This document shows, in pieces, positions 1 through 8,272 of a stretch of 64,000 nt of DNA. Origin of the DNA: Fluviicola sp. (GTDB lineage Bacteria; Bacteroidota; Bacteroidia; Flavobacteriales_D; Crocinitomicaceae); assembly GCF_039596395.1 (NCBI RefSeq), contig NZ_JBCNJT010000004.1, positions 124,001 through 188,000 on the forward strand, read 5' to 3'. The notes below the pieces were generated by a model, which was not told the origin of the DNA, made no database searches, and saw only the letters and a program-made list of their open reading frames with translations. The first letter of the stretch is position 1. Each line of letters starts with the position of its first letter. The translations under genes and the position numbers were made by a program.

Positions 1-323
1 ATGAAGAGTTTACTACTTTGAAATTATTTATAAATCTAGAACTTCTTCAGACAAAAGTTGGAAATAATCAACGGCAACTTCGAAAAATTGCAACCATTCG
101 AAACTTGGGTCATTTCAGAGATTCCAATTTTTTATTGAAGTTACGACAGATAAACAAAAAAAAGGGTTGGAAAATTGAATTTGAAAATGAACAAATAATA
201 ATTTCAGAAGACACATGGGAGGATATTCTGACACTCTTGCAAAACAAAAGGCTTTATTCTGAATTAACGGATCAGGACTTTGATGTCGATAGCGTAAAAC
301 CATTGACTCTACCTCGAAGTTAG
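1..323 (+). CDS. C-terminal fragment of a DUF4868/KwaB-like protein (cut by window edge)
   Basis: The reading frame is open from the first full codon (position 3) to a TAG at 321-323, so the gene starts outside the window; the TTG at 18 is probably internal. The visible ~107 residues are basic and helical, with LRKIATIRNLGHFRD followed by a tail containing ILTLLQNKRLYSELTDQDFD. From memory this tail (a short block ending in RLYSEL then a Tyr/Phe-Asp-Val stretch) resembles the end of DUF4868 proteins, the family of the Kiwa anti-phage protein KwaB. That assignment is recall, not a search. The gene looks more AT-rich than the housekeeping genes that follow and sits just before two tRNA genes, a common insertion site for accessory DNA. 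Confidence 0.5.
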   Translation, partial: EEFTTLKLFINLELLQTKVGNNQRQLRKIATIRNLGHFRDSNFLLKLRQINKKKGWKIEFENEQIIISEDTWEDILTLLQNKRLYSELTDQDFDVDSVKPLTLPRS

Positions 324-388
324 CATGATACCATCTTTGATCATTTAACAACTAACCCAATCATTATTCCCTTACCGTCCTCAATCTG

Positions 389-427
389 AAAAAGCGGTTG
401 TAGAAATTTACTTCACAACCGCTTTTT
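389..427 (+). terminator. Rho-independent terminator after the first gene
   Basis: A 13-bp perfect stem (AAAAAGCGGTTGT pairing with ACAACCGCTTTTT) closes a 13-nt loop and ends in a T run; its A-tract also makes it usable from the other strand. The rest of the 324-595 gap shows no gene that I can support. Confidence 0.8.
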
Positions 428-595
428 GTATTTTGAAATGGGTTCTACTGCTTCATGACCGAAAAAGATAAATCACTCTGGTTGAAGCCTGGATAAAATC
501 AAACGAAATCAAGAAGTTAACGGGAGGTTAATCGCCGCTTCATCCCGGAGACATGCAGTGAAATCGAAAAAAAATGAAAAAAAGTGCTGCAAACC

Positions 596-627
596 TTGCG
601 AATTGAACAAATGAATTATTAGATTTG
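596..627 (+). promoter_or_regulatory. Bacteroidota-type promoter for the tRNA pair
   Basis: TTG at 596-598 and TAGATTTG at 620-627 are separated by 21 bp, matching the -33 TTG / -7 TAnnTTTG consensus. Transcription would begin about 30 bp before tRNA-Gly. Confidence 0.6.
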
Positions 628-664
628 CAACCCGATTCCAAAAGAGGAATTGTAATTGAAATAC

Positions 665-737
<73 letters not shown>

Positions 738-739
738 CT

Positions 740-793
740 AAAAAAATAATCCCGGCGTTTCGACTCCGCTCAACGACCGGGATTATTTTTTTT
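740..793 (+). terminator. Terminator hairpin between the two tRNAs
   Basis: AAAAAATAATCCCGG pairs with CCGGGATTATTTTTT around a ~20-nt apical region. The strong stem with a T tail suggests that tRNA-Gly ends here, with partial read-through or a separate start for tRNA-Leu. Confidence 0.8.
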
Positions 794-817
794 AAGTCCG
801 CTCGCAGTGCGAGAAAT

Positions 818-901
818 GCTCGAATGGTGGAATTGGTAGACACGCCGGACTTAAAATCCTGTGACCATCTGGTCGTGCGGGTTCAAGTCCCGCTTCGAGT
901 A
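818..901 (+). tRNA. tRNA-Leu (anticodon TAA)
   Basis: This is a class II tRNA. The acceptor GCTCGAA pairs with TTCGAGT (the first pair is G-U), the anticodon loop CTTAAAA holds TAA, a long variable arm (TGACC/GGTCG) is present, and the T arm has GGTTCAAGTCC. CCA is not encoded. Confidence 0.95.
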
Positions 902-928
902 CAGTGAGCGCTTCCAGCTCATGAGATT

Positions 929-966
929 AAGCCTTGGTCCCGTACATACGGGATTGAGGCTTTTTT
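929..966 (+). terminator. Terminator after tRNA-Leu
   Basis: AAGCCT..GGTCCCGTA pairs with TACGGGATT.AGGCTT and is followed by a T run, giving a long stem with a few mismatches. The gap from here to 1144 shows no other supported feature. Confidence 0.75.
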
Positions 967-1144
967 GATTTTATACCATGGCTGCTGTTTACACCTGCGG
1001 GATTTTTCGGTTTAAACAGTGTACCTGTACGCACTTTCTACGTTGTTATTTTCCAGAGCAACCTTTATTAAATTCAATCATCCCACGTAAAAACCTTACG
1101 ACCTACCTGAGTAATTTCGCTTCCTCAATCATTTACTTAACCAC

Positions 1145-1495
1145 ATGGAAGAAATAATTCAAGACTTAGACCGCTATTTTCAGCATGCCAGAAGAACCAG
1201 GCTCAATACTTTTACTTCAGCGAGTGTATTGGCGGCCAATGCCAGGAAGGCGATTGCAGCTTTGAAAAAGTTGTTGAATGACCCGGAATATTCCAGCAAT
1301 GCACGTTTCCTGGAGGAATTGATCCGGGGATTATCGAAAGCAGAAGGAATTTATGAAAAATACTGCGAAACACTCAATTCGGAACACAGGGGAAACGACC
1401 AGTTATTTATCAATTTGAACCACACACTTTACAACAACCTGGACAGCTTTTTACAAGTGTTTTATCATAATGATTCAGATTTATTACGATTATGA
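1145..1495 (+). CDS. Small helical protein of unknown function
   Basis: A 116-residue soluble protein with no signal peptide or membrane segment. It is rich in Ala, Leu and Glu and appears to be entirely helical, with a central AANARKAIAALKKLLND segment. I do not recognise a family. Codon use matches neighbouring genes, and no competing frame is plausible. It stands alone, between the tRNA-Leu terminator and the T9SS cargo gene, 206 bp from the latter. The 1496-1701 gap holds only a poor low-complexity frame that I do not accept. Confidence 0.6.
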   Translation: MEEIIQDLDRYFQHARRTRLNTFTSASVLAANARKAIAALKKLLNDPEYSSNARFLEELIRGLSKAEGIYEKYCETLNSEHRGNDQLFINLNHTLYNNLDSFLQVFYHNDSDLLRL

Positions 1496-1701
1496 AATGT
1501 TAAATTGATAATAAATGTTCATTTTAATACGCTCCTTCCACAGTCCTCTAAAATCCACCTATTTACTAGGAGAATCGGGCGTTCCAGGATTTTCCTGACG
1601 ATCATTTCTTTACCTGTCATCCACTTATTTTGCCACTCATCAGCCCTGAAAATTTTTTATTTCATTACTGATTCTTTATTTTTACGTCAAATAAAAAAAC
1701 T

Positions 1702-3486
1702 ATGAGAAAAGTATACTTAGGCTTATTTACTTTGGTCATTGCAGGTTCAGCTTCGGCTCAGTTAATGAACAAAAACTTGCGCAGCGCGCAAAAAATCCAA
1801 AACATCGGTGAGGTTCCGGCAAAGGCAACTCATCATTTAGAGAAAGCGCTTCCTTTCTGGCAAAACGACTTCTCCACTACATCTGATTGGGTTATTTCCA
1901 ATGCGGGAGCTTCGGGGTCACCGGCTCACACTTTAGGAGATTGGGCAATTGTTACTGACGTAAACGCGATTCCGGTAACAGCATTGAAACCGGCAGGACA
2001 CTCAACAGCTGCAAACGGATATGCTCTGATTAACTCAGATGCTGCAGGATCAGGACAAACACAAAACTCCAAAATTGTTACAGCAGGAGTTATTGACTGT
2101 TCAGGAAAAGCAAACGTTTCGATCATTTTCGAACAATCGACTCGTCACTACCAGGAGTTGTATTTTGTGGTTGTTTCCAATGACGGTGGAGCTACATGGA
2201 CAGATTTCCAGGTAAACACATCGATGGCAGTAAACACGAACTCTGCAAACCCTGCACTTGCTCAGGTAAACATTTCTACTGTTGCAGCAAACCAGGCTAA
2301 CGTAAAGATCGGTTTCCGCTACGTAGGTGCTTATGACTGGTTCTGGGCTGTTGACGATGTACAATTGATCGAAACAGACAACTACGATTTGGCTGCTACA
2401 GGTTATTACTGGGGAGTTGAAGGAACATGGGGACCACGTTTACCGTACTACCAGACTCCGATCGCTCAGATCAACCCGATCCATTTCGCAGGACTTGTTG
2501 AGAACAAAGGTGCTATGACACAGTCTGACGTAACTTTCAGCGCTGCTATCGCTTCTGCTGCTTACTCAGGAATGAGCCCTCAAGGTACATTGGCTCCGAA
2601 TTCAACAGATACATTTGATATCGCAGCTACGTTCACACCTGCTGCTTCCGTTGCAAGCTATACTGTAACAGGTGTTGCTGCTTCTGGTCAAACAGATGCT
2701 TACCTGGCTGATAACGATGCTCCGGCTTTGGCTTTCGCTACCACTCAAACAACTTATGCACGTGATGCGCAAACAGTTCAGGCTGGTTCTTACAACCAAG
2801 GAGAAGGATACGAAATGGGTAACATTTTCGATATCACAGCAAACGCTACATTAACAGGAGTTGACATCTTTGTTGCTTCCACTTCTACTCCGAACTGTGA
2901 GATTTACGGTTCATTGTATACCATCGACGGAACAGGAAACTTCGTTTACGGAGGTGTTACAGCTTTGCATACAGTTACTTCTGCGGAATTGGGAACAATG
3001 ATCACTCTTCCTTTGACTTCTTCTTACCCATTGCTTGCCGGTAACTCTTACCTGTTGGTAGCAGGTTCTTACGGTGACGGTGGAGCTACAGACGATTTCG
3101 TGGTTGGTACTTCAGGTATTTCTGAGGCACAAACTACATTCTACCTGGATGGAAATGACAACACCGGTACATGGTACTACTCTACTTCCACTCCAATGGT
3201 ACGTATGAACTTCAACGCTTCCTTGTCTGTTGCTGAAAATGCAGCTGCAAACGTTTCTATTTACCCGAACCCGGTAGTAGACGAAGCTACGATCGAAGTA
3301 AGCGGTACAACTGCTTCTGCAGTTACGGTAGTTGATCTTGCAGGTAAAGTAGTTTACTCTTCCAATGTGGCTGAAGGAACTTCTAAAGTATCTTTCTCTA
3401 CAGCAAACTTCTCTGCAGGAGTTTACACGGTAAATGTTGCTACAAGCACAGGAACTGTTACGAAGAAAATGGTTGTTAAGAACTAA
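1702..3486 (+). CDS. Secreted T9SS cargo protein with choice-of-anchor-like domain
   Basis: The 594-residue precursor begins with a signal peptide (about residues 1-20, ending ASAQ). Residues ~50-225 form a jelly-roll-like module of the choice-of-anchor type: a WQNDFSTTSDW start, an aromatic/Asp-rich core and WAVDDVQL at the end. A β-rich middle (~230-510) with an FDITANATLTGVDIF segment follows. The last ~80 residues are a typical type A T9SS sorting domain, from SIYPNPV to KKMVVKN. Export would be by Sec to the periplasm, then T9SS across the outer membrane. Thr/Ala-rich composition and regular codon choice suggest high expression. No catalytic motif is visible, so the role is likely surface or adhesive rather than enzymatic. 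Confidence 0.85.
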   Translation: MRKVYLGLFTLVIAGSASAQLMNKNLRSAQKIQNIGEVPAKATHHLEKALPFWQNDFSTTSDWVISNAGASGSPAHTLGDWAIVTDVNAIPVTALKPAGHSTAANGYALINSDAAGSGQTQNSKIVTAGVIDCSGKANVSIIFEQSTRHYQELYFVVVSNDGGATWTDFQVNTSMAVNTNSANPALAQVNISTVAANQANVKIGFRYVGAYDWFWAVDDVQLIETDNYDLAATGYYWGVEGTWGPRLPYYQTPIAQINPIHFAGLVENKGAMTQSDVTFSAAIASAAYSGMSPQGTLAPNSTDTFDIAATFTPAASVASYTVTGVAASGQTDAYLADNDAPALAFATTQTTYARDAQTVQAGSYNQGEGYEMGNIFDITANATLTGVDIFVASTSTPNCEIYGSLYTIDGTGNFVYGGVTALHTVTSAELGTMITLPLTSSYPLLAGNSYLLVAGSYGDGGATDDFVVGTSGISEAQTTFYLDGNDNTGTWYYSTSTPMVRMNFNASLSVAENAAANVSIYPNPVVDEATIEVSGTTASAVTVVDLAGKVVYSSNVAEGTSKVSFSTANFSAGVYTVNVATSTGTVTKKMVVKN

Positions 3487-3497
3487 TAACTCATTAT

Positions 3498-3536
3498 AAA
3501 AAAAGCCCGGCACTGAAACAGTGCCGGGCTTTTTTT
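3498..3536 (+). terminator. Strong terminator after the T9SS cargo gene
   Basis: AAAAAGCCCGGCAC pairs with GTGCCGGGCTTTTT around a short TGAAACA loop, with a T7 tail. Confidence 0.92.
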
Positions 3537-3545
3537 GTTCAAATA

Positions 3546-3620
3546 GTTTAAAGGTTCAAAGGTAAATGCTTTTGAGCTCTTTGAATCAGCCGCGGCTGAA
3601 ACACTTTGAACCCTTCAAAC
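3546..3620 (+). repeat. TTCAAAGG-type dyad repeat, copy 1
   Basis: GTTTAAAGGTTCAAAG (3546-3561) and CTTTGAACCCTTCAAAC (3604-3620) form an imperfect inverted repeat. It encloses a second small dyad, AGCCGCGGCT. The same words recur at 18967-19042 and 32993-33120. The right arm supplies the -33 element of the fabD promoter. Confidence 0.7.
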
Positions 3621-3634
3621 TTTTACTATATTTG
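3605..3634 (+). promoter_or_regulatory. Promoter of fabD
   Basis: TTTG at 3605-3608 and TATATTTG at 3627-3634 are 18 bp apart. The predicted start is about 15-20 nt before the fabD ATG. Confidence 0.65.
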
Positions 3635-3654
3635 CCACCTCGAAAAAACAAATT

Positions 3655-4536
3655 ATGAAAGCATACGTATTCCCCGGACAAGGTGCTCAGTTCTCAGGAA
3701 TGGGAAAGGATCTTTATGATTCCTCTGATCTTGCAAAGAAATTATTCGCACAGGCGAATGAAATCCTTGGATTTGACATCCAAAAAATCATGTTTGAAGG
3801 TTCTGATGAAGAATTGAAGCAAACGAAAGTGACACAACCGGCAATCTTTCTTCATTCCACTATTTTGGCGGCATGTTTGGGAGACACTTTCAAGCCGGAC
3901 ATGGTTGCCGGACATTCACTGGGTGAAATTTCCGCGTTGGTAGCAAACCAGACACTTTCATTCGAAGACGGATTGCGCCTGGTTTCCAAAAGAGCATTGG
4001 CTATGCAGGCTGCCTGTGAAGCAGTGCCTTCTACCATGGCTGCCATTTTAGGATTGGAAGACCATGTTGTGGAAGATATTTGTAAATCAATCGACGGGAT
4101 CGTTGTAGCGGCAAACTACAACTGCCCGGGACAATTGGTGATTTCAGGAACAATTCCAGCGGTCGAAGAAGCGTGTGCGAAACTGACCGAAGCAGGCGCA
4201 AAACGCGCAATGATCCTGCAGGTCGGAGGAGCTTTCCATTCGCCGCTTATGGAACCTGCACGTGAAGAGCTCGCAAAAGCGATCGAATCAACTACTTTCA
4301 ACACCCCGGTTTGCCCGGTTTACCAAAACACGATCGCAAAAGCGGTAACTGACCCGAATGAGATCAAGAAGAACCTGATCGATCAGTTGACGGCTCCGGT
4401 TCGCTGGACACAGATCATGCAGCAAATGATTGCGGACGGTGCTACGGAAGTAATCGAAGTAGGACCTGGAAAGGTATTGCAGGGACTTTTCAAAAAAGTG
4501 GACCGCGCATTCCCTACATCCAGTGCGGAAATTTAA
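3655..4536 (+). CDS. fabD: Malonyl-CoA:ACP transacylase FabD
   Basis: FabD moves malonyl groups from CoA to acyl carrier protein, supplying extender units for fatty acid synthesis in the cytoplasm. At 293 residues it has full family length. GQGAQ lies at 8-12, the nucleophile elbow GHSLG has Ser88 at its centre, Arg113 sits in SKRALAMQ, and catalytic His195 lies in GGAFHSPLM; all key residues are present. The gene appears monocistronic, with its own promoter upstream and a 44-bp palindromic terminator shared with the convergent pdhB. Confidence 0.96.
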   Translation: MKAYVFPGQGAQFSGMGKDLYDSSDLAKKLFAQANEILGFDIQKIMFEGSDEELKQTKVTQPAIFLHSTILAACLGDTFKPDMVAGHSLGEISALVANQTLSFEDGLRLVSKRALAMQAACEAVPSTMAAILGLEDHVVEDICKSIDGIVVAANYNCPGQLVISGTIPAVEEACAKLTEAGAKRAMILQVGGAFHSPLMEPAREELAKAIESTTFNTPVCPVYQNTIAKAVTDPNEIKKNLIDQLTAPVRWTQIMQQMIADGATEVIEVGPGKVLQGLFKKVDRAFPTSSAEI

Positions 4537-4567
4537 AATAGACAGGTTTGGATGATTCCAAAAACAT

Positions 4568-4611
4568 AAACAAAAAAACGGGTGGAAAATTTTCCACCCG
4601 TTTTTTTGTTT
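4568..4611. terminator. 44-bp perfect loopless palindrome, bidirectional terminator
   Basis: The left half AAAC-A7-CGGGTGG-AAAA (4568-4589) is followed directly by its exact reverse complement (4590-4611). It lies between convergent fabD and pdhB, with A and T runs at both ends, so it can terminate on either strand. Confidence 0.93.
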
Positions 4612-4629
4612 ATTAACTATCGTATGGTC

Positions 4630-5610
4630 TTAATTTCTGTACAAAGTACTTTTCACCGCTTTCACCAATCTTTCTACGTTCGGCAATGCCGCTTCGATCA
4701 ATGTCGGTGAGAATGCGAACGGAGTGTCCGTTTGTGTGACACGCATTACCGGAGCATCCAGGTAATCGAATGCATAACGCTGCAAGTGGTAAGCGATCTC
4801 GGATGAAATGGAAGCCAAAGGCCAGCTTTCTTCCAATACTACGCAACGGTTTGTTTTCTTCACCGATTCAACGATCAAAGCGTAATCGATCGGACGGATG
4901 GTTCTCAAATCGATGATTTCCAGTTCAATTCCTTCTTTAGCCAATACTTCAGCAGCTTCATGAGCCACTTTGATGATCTTACCGAAAGAAACGATCGTTA
5001 CATCAGATCCTTTGCGCTTGATATCTCCAACTCCGATCGGGATGATGTATTCTCCTTCCGGAATTTCACCTTTATCTCCGTACATTTTCTCTGATTCCAG
5101 GAAAACAACCGGGTCATTGTCGCGAATTGCCGCTTTCAACAATCCTTTCGCATCGTAAGGAGTAGACGGAGTAATCACCTTCAATCCCGGTACATGCGAA
5201 TAGAATGCTTCGAAACTCTGAGAGTGCGTTGCAGCCAACTGGCCAGCCGTTCCGTTACCACCTCTGAAAACGATCGGACATCCGTACTGTCCTCCCGACA
5301 TCTGCAACATTTTAGCAGCAGAGTTAATAATCTGGTCAGCAGCCAGGATTGCAAAGTTCCAGGTCATGAACTCCACGATCGGACGAAGGCCATTCATCGA
5401 AGCTCCCACAGCGATACCTGCAAACCCCAACTCGGCAATCGGAGTATCGATTACACGTTTCGGACCAAATTCATCCAACATTCCCTGGGATACTTTGTAT
5501 GCACCATTGTATTCAGCAACTTCTTCACCCATCAGGAAAACTCCGTTGTCACGGCGCATTTCTTCTGACATCGCTTCACGAAGGGCTTCTCTAAATTGAA
5601 CAGTCTTCAT
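4630..5610 (-). CDS. pdhB: Pyruvate dehydrogenase E1 component, beta subunit
   Basis: The 326-residue subunit has the usual length for the β half of a heterotetrameric E1. In the pyruvate dehydrogenase complex, E1 decarboxylates pyruvate on thiamine diphosphate and passes acetyl to lipoyl-E2. The start MKTVQFREALREAMSEEM, then RVIDTPIAELGFAGIAVGAS and the EFMTWNF block are typical, as is the C-terminal transketolase-like domain with CVVLEESWPLASISSEIA. The α subunit and E2 are not in the window, so the complex is encoded in dispersed genes. Branched-chain E1β is the alternative, but the N-terminal block fits PdhB better. Confidence 0.9.
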   Translation of the reverse strand: MKTVQFREALREAMSEEMRRDNGVFLMGEEVAEYNGAYKVSQGMLDEFGPKRVIDTPIAELGFAGIAVGASMNGLRPIVEFMTWNFAILAADQIINSAAKMLQMSGGQYGCPIVFRGGNGTAGQLAATHSQSFEAFYSHVPGLKVITPSTPYDAKGLLKAAIRDNDPVVFLESEKMYGDKGEIPEGEYIIPIGVGDIKRKGSDVTIVSFGKIIKVAHEAAEVLAKEGIELEIIDLRTIRPIDYALIVESVKKTNRCVVLEESWPLASISSEIAYHLQRYAFDYLDAPVMRVTQTDTPFAFSPTLIEAALPNVERLVKAVKSTLYRN

Positions 5611-5782
5611 TCTTACTTGTTTTTTATTTTGCTTAAAGCAGGGTCAAAATTAATCAAAATTCGTTTCTGCCACATCAAAATGCGGAGATAAAGCACACAC
5701 ATTTTCCGGAAATCGTGAACAAATTGTTCAAAACACCTTGTTATTATGTGTGCATAATATTTATTTCATGCGATGATTTGAT

Positions 5783-5790
5783 TATTTTTG
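5783..5790 (+). promoter_or_regulatory. Possible -7 element for the etf operon
   Basis: TATTTTTG fits TAnnTTTG and lies 81 bp before etfB. I see no convincing TTG at the right distance upstream, so support is moderate. The rest of 5611-5871 shows no gene or riboswitch fold that I can defend. Confidence 0.4.
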
Positions 5791-5871
5791 TTCCCGAAAA
5801 GAAGTTTAACAAGCTAAAGCTGTATCATCCGGGTTTTGGAAAAGCAGTTTGTGTTTTAAATAAAATACGTT

Positions 5872-6612
5872 ATGAAAATTTTGGTATGTATCAGTAAATC
5901 TCCGGATACAACTTCGAAAATTGCGTTCACCAACGGGAACAAGCAATTCGATGAAAATGGAGTTCAGTACATTGTCAATCCTTATGATGAGTGGTATGCA
6001 CTTGTTCGCGGTTTGGAATTGAAAGAAACGTTGGGTGGAAACTTAACCATTATCACCGTAGGAAATGCTGCTGACGAAGCAATTATCAGAAAAGCATTGG
6101 CAATCGGTGCTGATGATGCAGTGCGCATTGATGCAGATCCGAAAGACGCTTACTTTACAGCAGTTCAAATTGCCGAGTATGCCAAATCAAACGGGTTTGA
6201 CCTGATTCTTACAGGAAAAGAAACGATCAATTACAACGGTTCGCAGGTTGCGGGAATGATTGCAGAGGCAATGGACCTTCCGTTTGTTTCTTTGGCTACC
6301 AAATTAGACATCAACGGTACAACTGCACGTTTGGAGCAGGAGATCGTAGGAGGTGTTCAGGTAGTTGAGGCAAACCTTCCGTTGGTTGTTTCCTGTGCAA
6401 AAGGAATGGCAGAACAACGCATCCCGAACATGCGCGGAATTATGGCTGCACGTACCAAACCGCTTACAGTGGTTACTCCTTCTTCAAACGAAGAATTAAC
6501 GGCTTACGTGGAATACGGATTACCTGCACCGAAATCTGCGGTGAAGATGATCGATCCGAACAACATGGACGAATTAGTTGCTTTGTTACACAACGAGGCT
6601 AAAGTTATTTAA
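5872..6612 (+). CDS. etfB: Electron transfer flavoprotein, beta subunit
   Basis: EtfB binds AMP and forms a heterodimer with EtfA, which carries FAD, taking electrons from acyl-CoA dehydrogenases and passing them to the quinone pool. The 246-residue protein starts MKILVCISKSPDTTSKI. It has AIGADDAVRID and the GKETINYNGSQVAGMIAEAMD block, followed by the EtfB signature-like EQEIVGGVQVVEANLPLVVSCAKGM region. etfA follows 16 bp downstream, so the two form an operon. Confidence 0.95.
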   Translation: MKILVCISKSPDTTSKIAFTNGNKQFDENGVQYIVNPYDEWYALVRGLELKETLGGNLTIITVGNAADEAIIRKALAIGADDAVRIDADPKDAYFTAVQIAEYAKSNGFDLILTGKETINYNGSQVAGMIAEAMDLPFVSLATKLDINGTTARLEQEIVGGVQVVEANLPLVVSCAKGMAEQRIPNMRGIMAARTKPLTVVTPSSNEELTAYVEYGLPAPKSAVKMIDPNNMDELVALLHNEAKVI

Positions 6613-6628
6613 TCGACAATACGACATC

Positions 6629-7573
6629 ATGAATATTTTAGTATATATCAATTCATCCAATCATTTGGCGAAAAGTGCGCTTGAGGCGGTTACCTACGCA
6701 AAGAAAATTGGCGGAACAATTACAGTTGTGGCTACCGGATCGGTAGATGATGCAACATTAGGAACTTTAGGTGAATACGGTGCTCAGAAAGTATTGGTTG
6801 ACCGTTCGGTTGCTACGGAAGATTCCCAGCAAGTAACCCGTTTGGTTGCAAAAGCTGCTGAATCAACCGGAGCGGAACTGATCGTTTTCTCTCACGACCT
6901 GGTAGCGAAAGCTGTTGCTCCGCGTTTATCCGTTCGCTTGAAAGCAGGTTTGGTTTCAGGAGCGGTTGACGTTCCGAACGCAAACGGAGAAGTGAAAGTG
7001 AATGTTTTCTCCGGAAAAGCATTCGGATTTGTTTCCGTAAAATCAGCAAAAAAGATCATTTCCCTGCTTCCGAATTCATTCCAGCCGGAGAAAACAGGTT
7101 CTGCTTGTCCGGTTGAAGCATTTGACGGAGCAGCAGGAACTGCATTGATCAAAGTAGTTGAAACAAAAATGCCGGAAGGTGAAATTCCATTACCGGAAGC
7201 TGAATTGGTGGTTTCTGCCGGTCGTGGATTGAAAGGTCCTGAGAACTGGGGAATCGTTGAAGATCTGGCAAAAGCATTGGGCGCTGCAACAGCATGTTCC
7301 CGTCCGGTTGCCGATATCGGTTGGAGACCTCACCACGAGCACGTTGGACAAACGGGTGTTGCCATTCGTCCGAACCTGTACATCGCAGCGGGAATTTCCG
7401 GAGCGATCCAGCATTTGGCAGGTGTAAACGGTTCGAAGGTAATCGTAGTTATCAACACAGACCCGGAAGCTCCTTTCTTCAAAGCTGCTGATTACGGTGT
7501 TGTGGGAGATGTTTTTGAAGTACTCCCTAAATTGACGGAAGCTGTAAAAAAATTCCGCTCAACACCACACTAA
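6629..7573 (+). CDS. etfA: Electron transfer flavoprotein, alpha subunit
   Basis: The best start is the ATG at 6629 ([13 protein letters not shown], 314 residues); a longer in-frame extension would run back into etfB and is not conserved-looking. The N-terminal adenine-nucleotide-hydrolase-like domain is followed by the C-terminal FAD-binding domain, with [13 protein letters not shown], then [21 protein letters not shown], and [14 protein letters not shown]. Together with etfB it forms the complete flavoprotein. A G+C hairpin terminator lies 38 bp downstream. Confidence 0.95.
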   Translation: MNILVYINSSNHLAKSALEAVTYAKKIGGTITVVATGSVDDATLGTLGEYGAQKVLVDRSVATEDSQQVTRLVAKAAESTGAELIVFSHDLVAKAVAPRLSVRLKAGLVSGAVDVPNANGEVKVNVFSGKAFGFVSVKSAKKIISLLPNSFQPEKTGSACPVEAFDGAAGTALIKVVETKMPEGEIPLPEAELVVSAGRGLKGPENWGIVEDLAKALGAATACSRPVADIGWRPHHEHVGQTGVAIRPNLYIAAGISGAIQHLAGVNGSKVIVVINTDPEAPFFKAADYGVVGDVFEVLPKLTEAVKKFRSTPH

Positions 7574-7610
7574 GATTAATCTATTTAATTATTTTTACGA
7601 AGTAATACCA

Positions 7611-7645
7611 AGAGGGAAGCACGTTACAATGCTTCCCTCCTTATT
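7611..7645 (+). terminator. Terminator after etfA
   Basis: GAGGGAAGCA pairs with TGCTTCCCTC around an 8-nt loop; the trailing CTTATTT is only a weak U tract. Confidence 0.65.
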
Positions 7646-7672
7646 TAAACCCTTCGTAAGGAAAACGTTCGA

Positions 7673-8248
7673 ATGGACAAGATTAAACTCGACATCATTG
7701 GACTGTCATACAGTCAAACTCAAAGCGGAGCTTATGCTTTGGTCCTGGCAGAGTCAGGTGGAAAAAGACGTTTACCGATTATTATCGGCGGTTTTGAGGC
7801 CCAGGCAATCGCTATTGAACTGGAAAAAATGACCCCGACAAGACCACTGACCCACGACTTGTTTAAATCCCTTGCCCAAACATTCTCTATCCAGTTAAAG
7901 GAAGTTGTGATTTACAACCTGCAGGAAGGTATTTTCTTTGCAAAACTGGTTTGTGAAAAAGACGGAGTGTTCTCCGATATTGATGCAAGAACTTCTGATG
8001 CCATTGCTTTGGCTGTCCGTTTTGACTGCCCCATTTACACTTTTGAATCCATTTTATCTTCGGCAGGCATTCTTTCCGATGAATTCCTGGAAGAAGAAGA
8101 TGAAGTGGAAATTGCTGATACCGATGAAAACGAGTTCACCAAAATGAACAAGGAAGAACTGGAAGAGCAGCTTCAAAATGCTATCGACAGCGAAGATTAC
8201 GAATTGGCTTCCAAAATCCGCGACGAAATCAAAAAGCGCGGAGCGTAA
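7673..8248 (+). CDS. DUF151 bifunctional nuclease family protein with UvrB/UvrC motif
   Basis: This is a 191-residue cytoplasmic protein. Residues ~1-130 are a DUF151 (BFN) domain: SGAYALVLAESGGKRRLPIIIGGFEA, then PTRPLTHDL, and DARTSDAIALAVRFDCPI. Plant and bacterial members are reported to have RNase/DNase activity. After an acidic linker (EEEDEVEIADTDE), residues ~155-190 are a UvrB/UvrC coiled-coil motif (KEELEEQLQNAIDSEDYELA). The fusion is common in Bacteroidota. A nucleoside permease starts 24 bp downstream, so co-transcription is likely and suggests a nucleotide-salvage link, though that is inference. Confidence 0.85.
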   Translation: MDKIKLDIIGLSYSQTQSGAYALVLAESGGKRRLPIIIGGFEAQAIAIELEKMTPTRPLTHDLFKSLAQTFSIQLKEVVIYNLQEGIFFAKLVCEKDGVFSDIDARTSDAIALAVRFDCPIYTFESILSSAGILSDEFLEEEDEVEIADTDENEFTKMNKEELEEQLQNAIDSEDYELASKIRDEIKKRGA

Positions 8249-8272
8249 AAACACGATTCAATTACTGCTATT

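Noticed and set aside
1505-1705. 66-residue plus-strand frame before the T9SS gene
   Set aside because: Low-complexity hydrophobic composition, codon use unlike its neighbours, and overlap with the leader of the next gene.
5715-5897. 60-residue plus-strand frame before etfB
   Set aside because: It overlaps etfB and its promoter in another frame and has no protein-like features.
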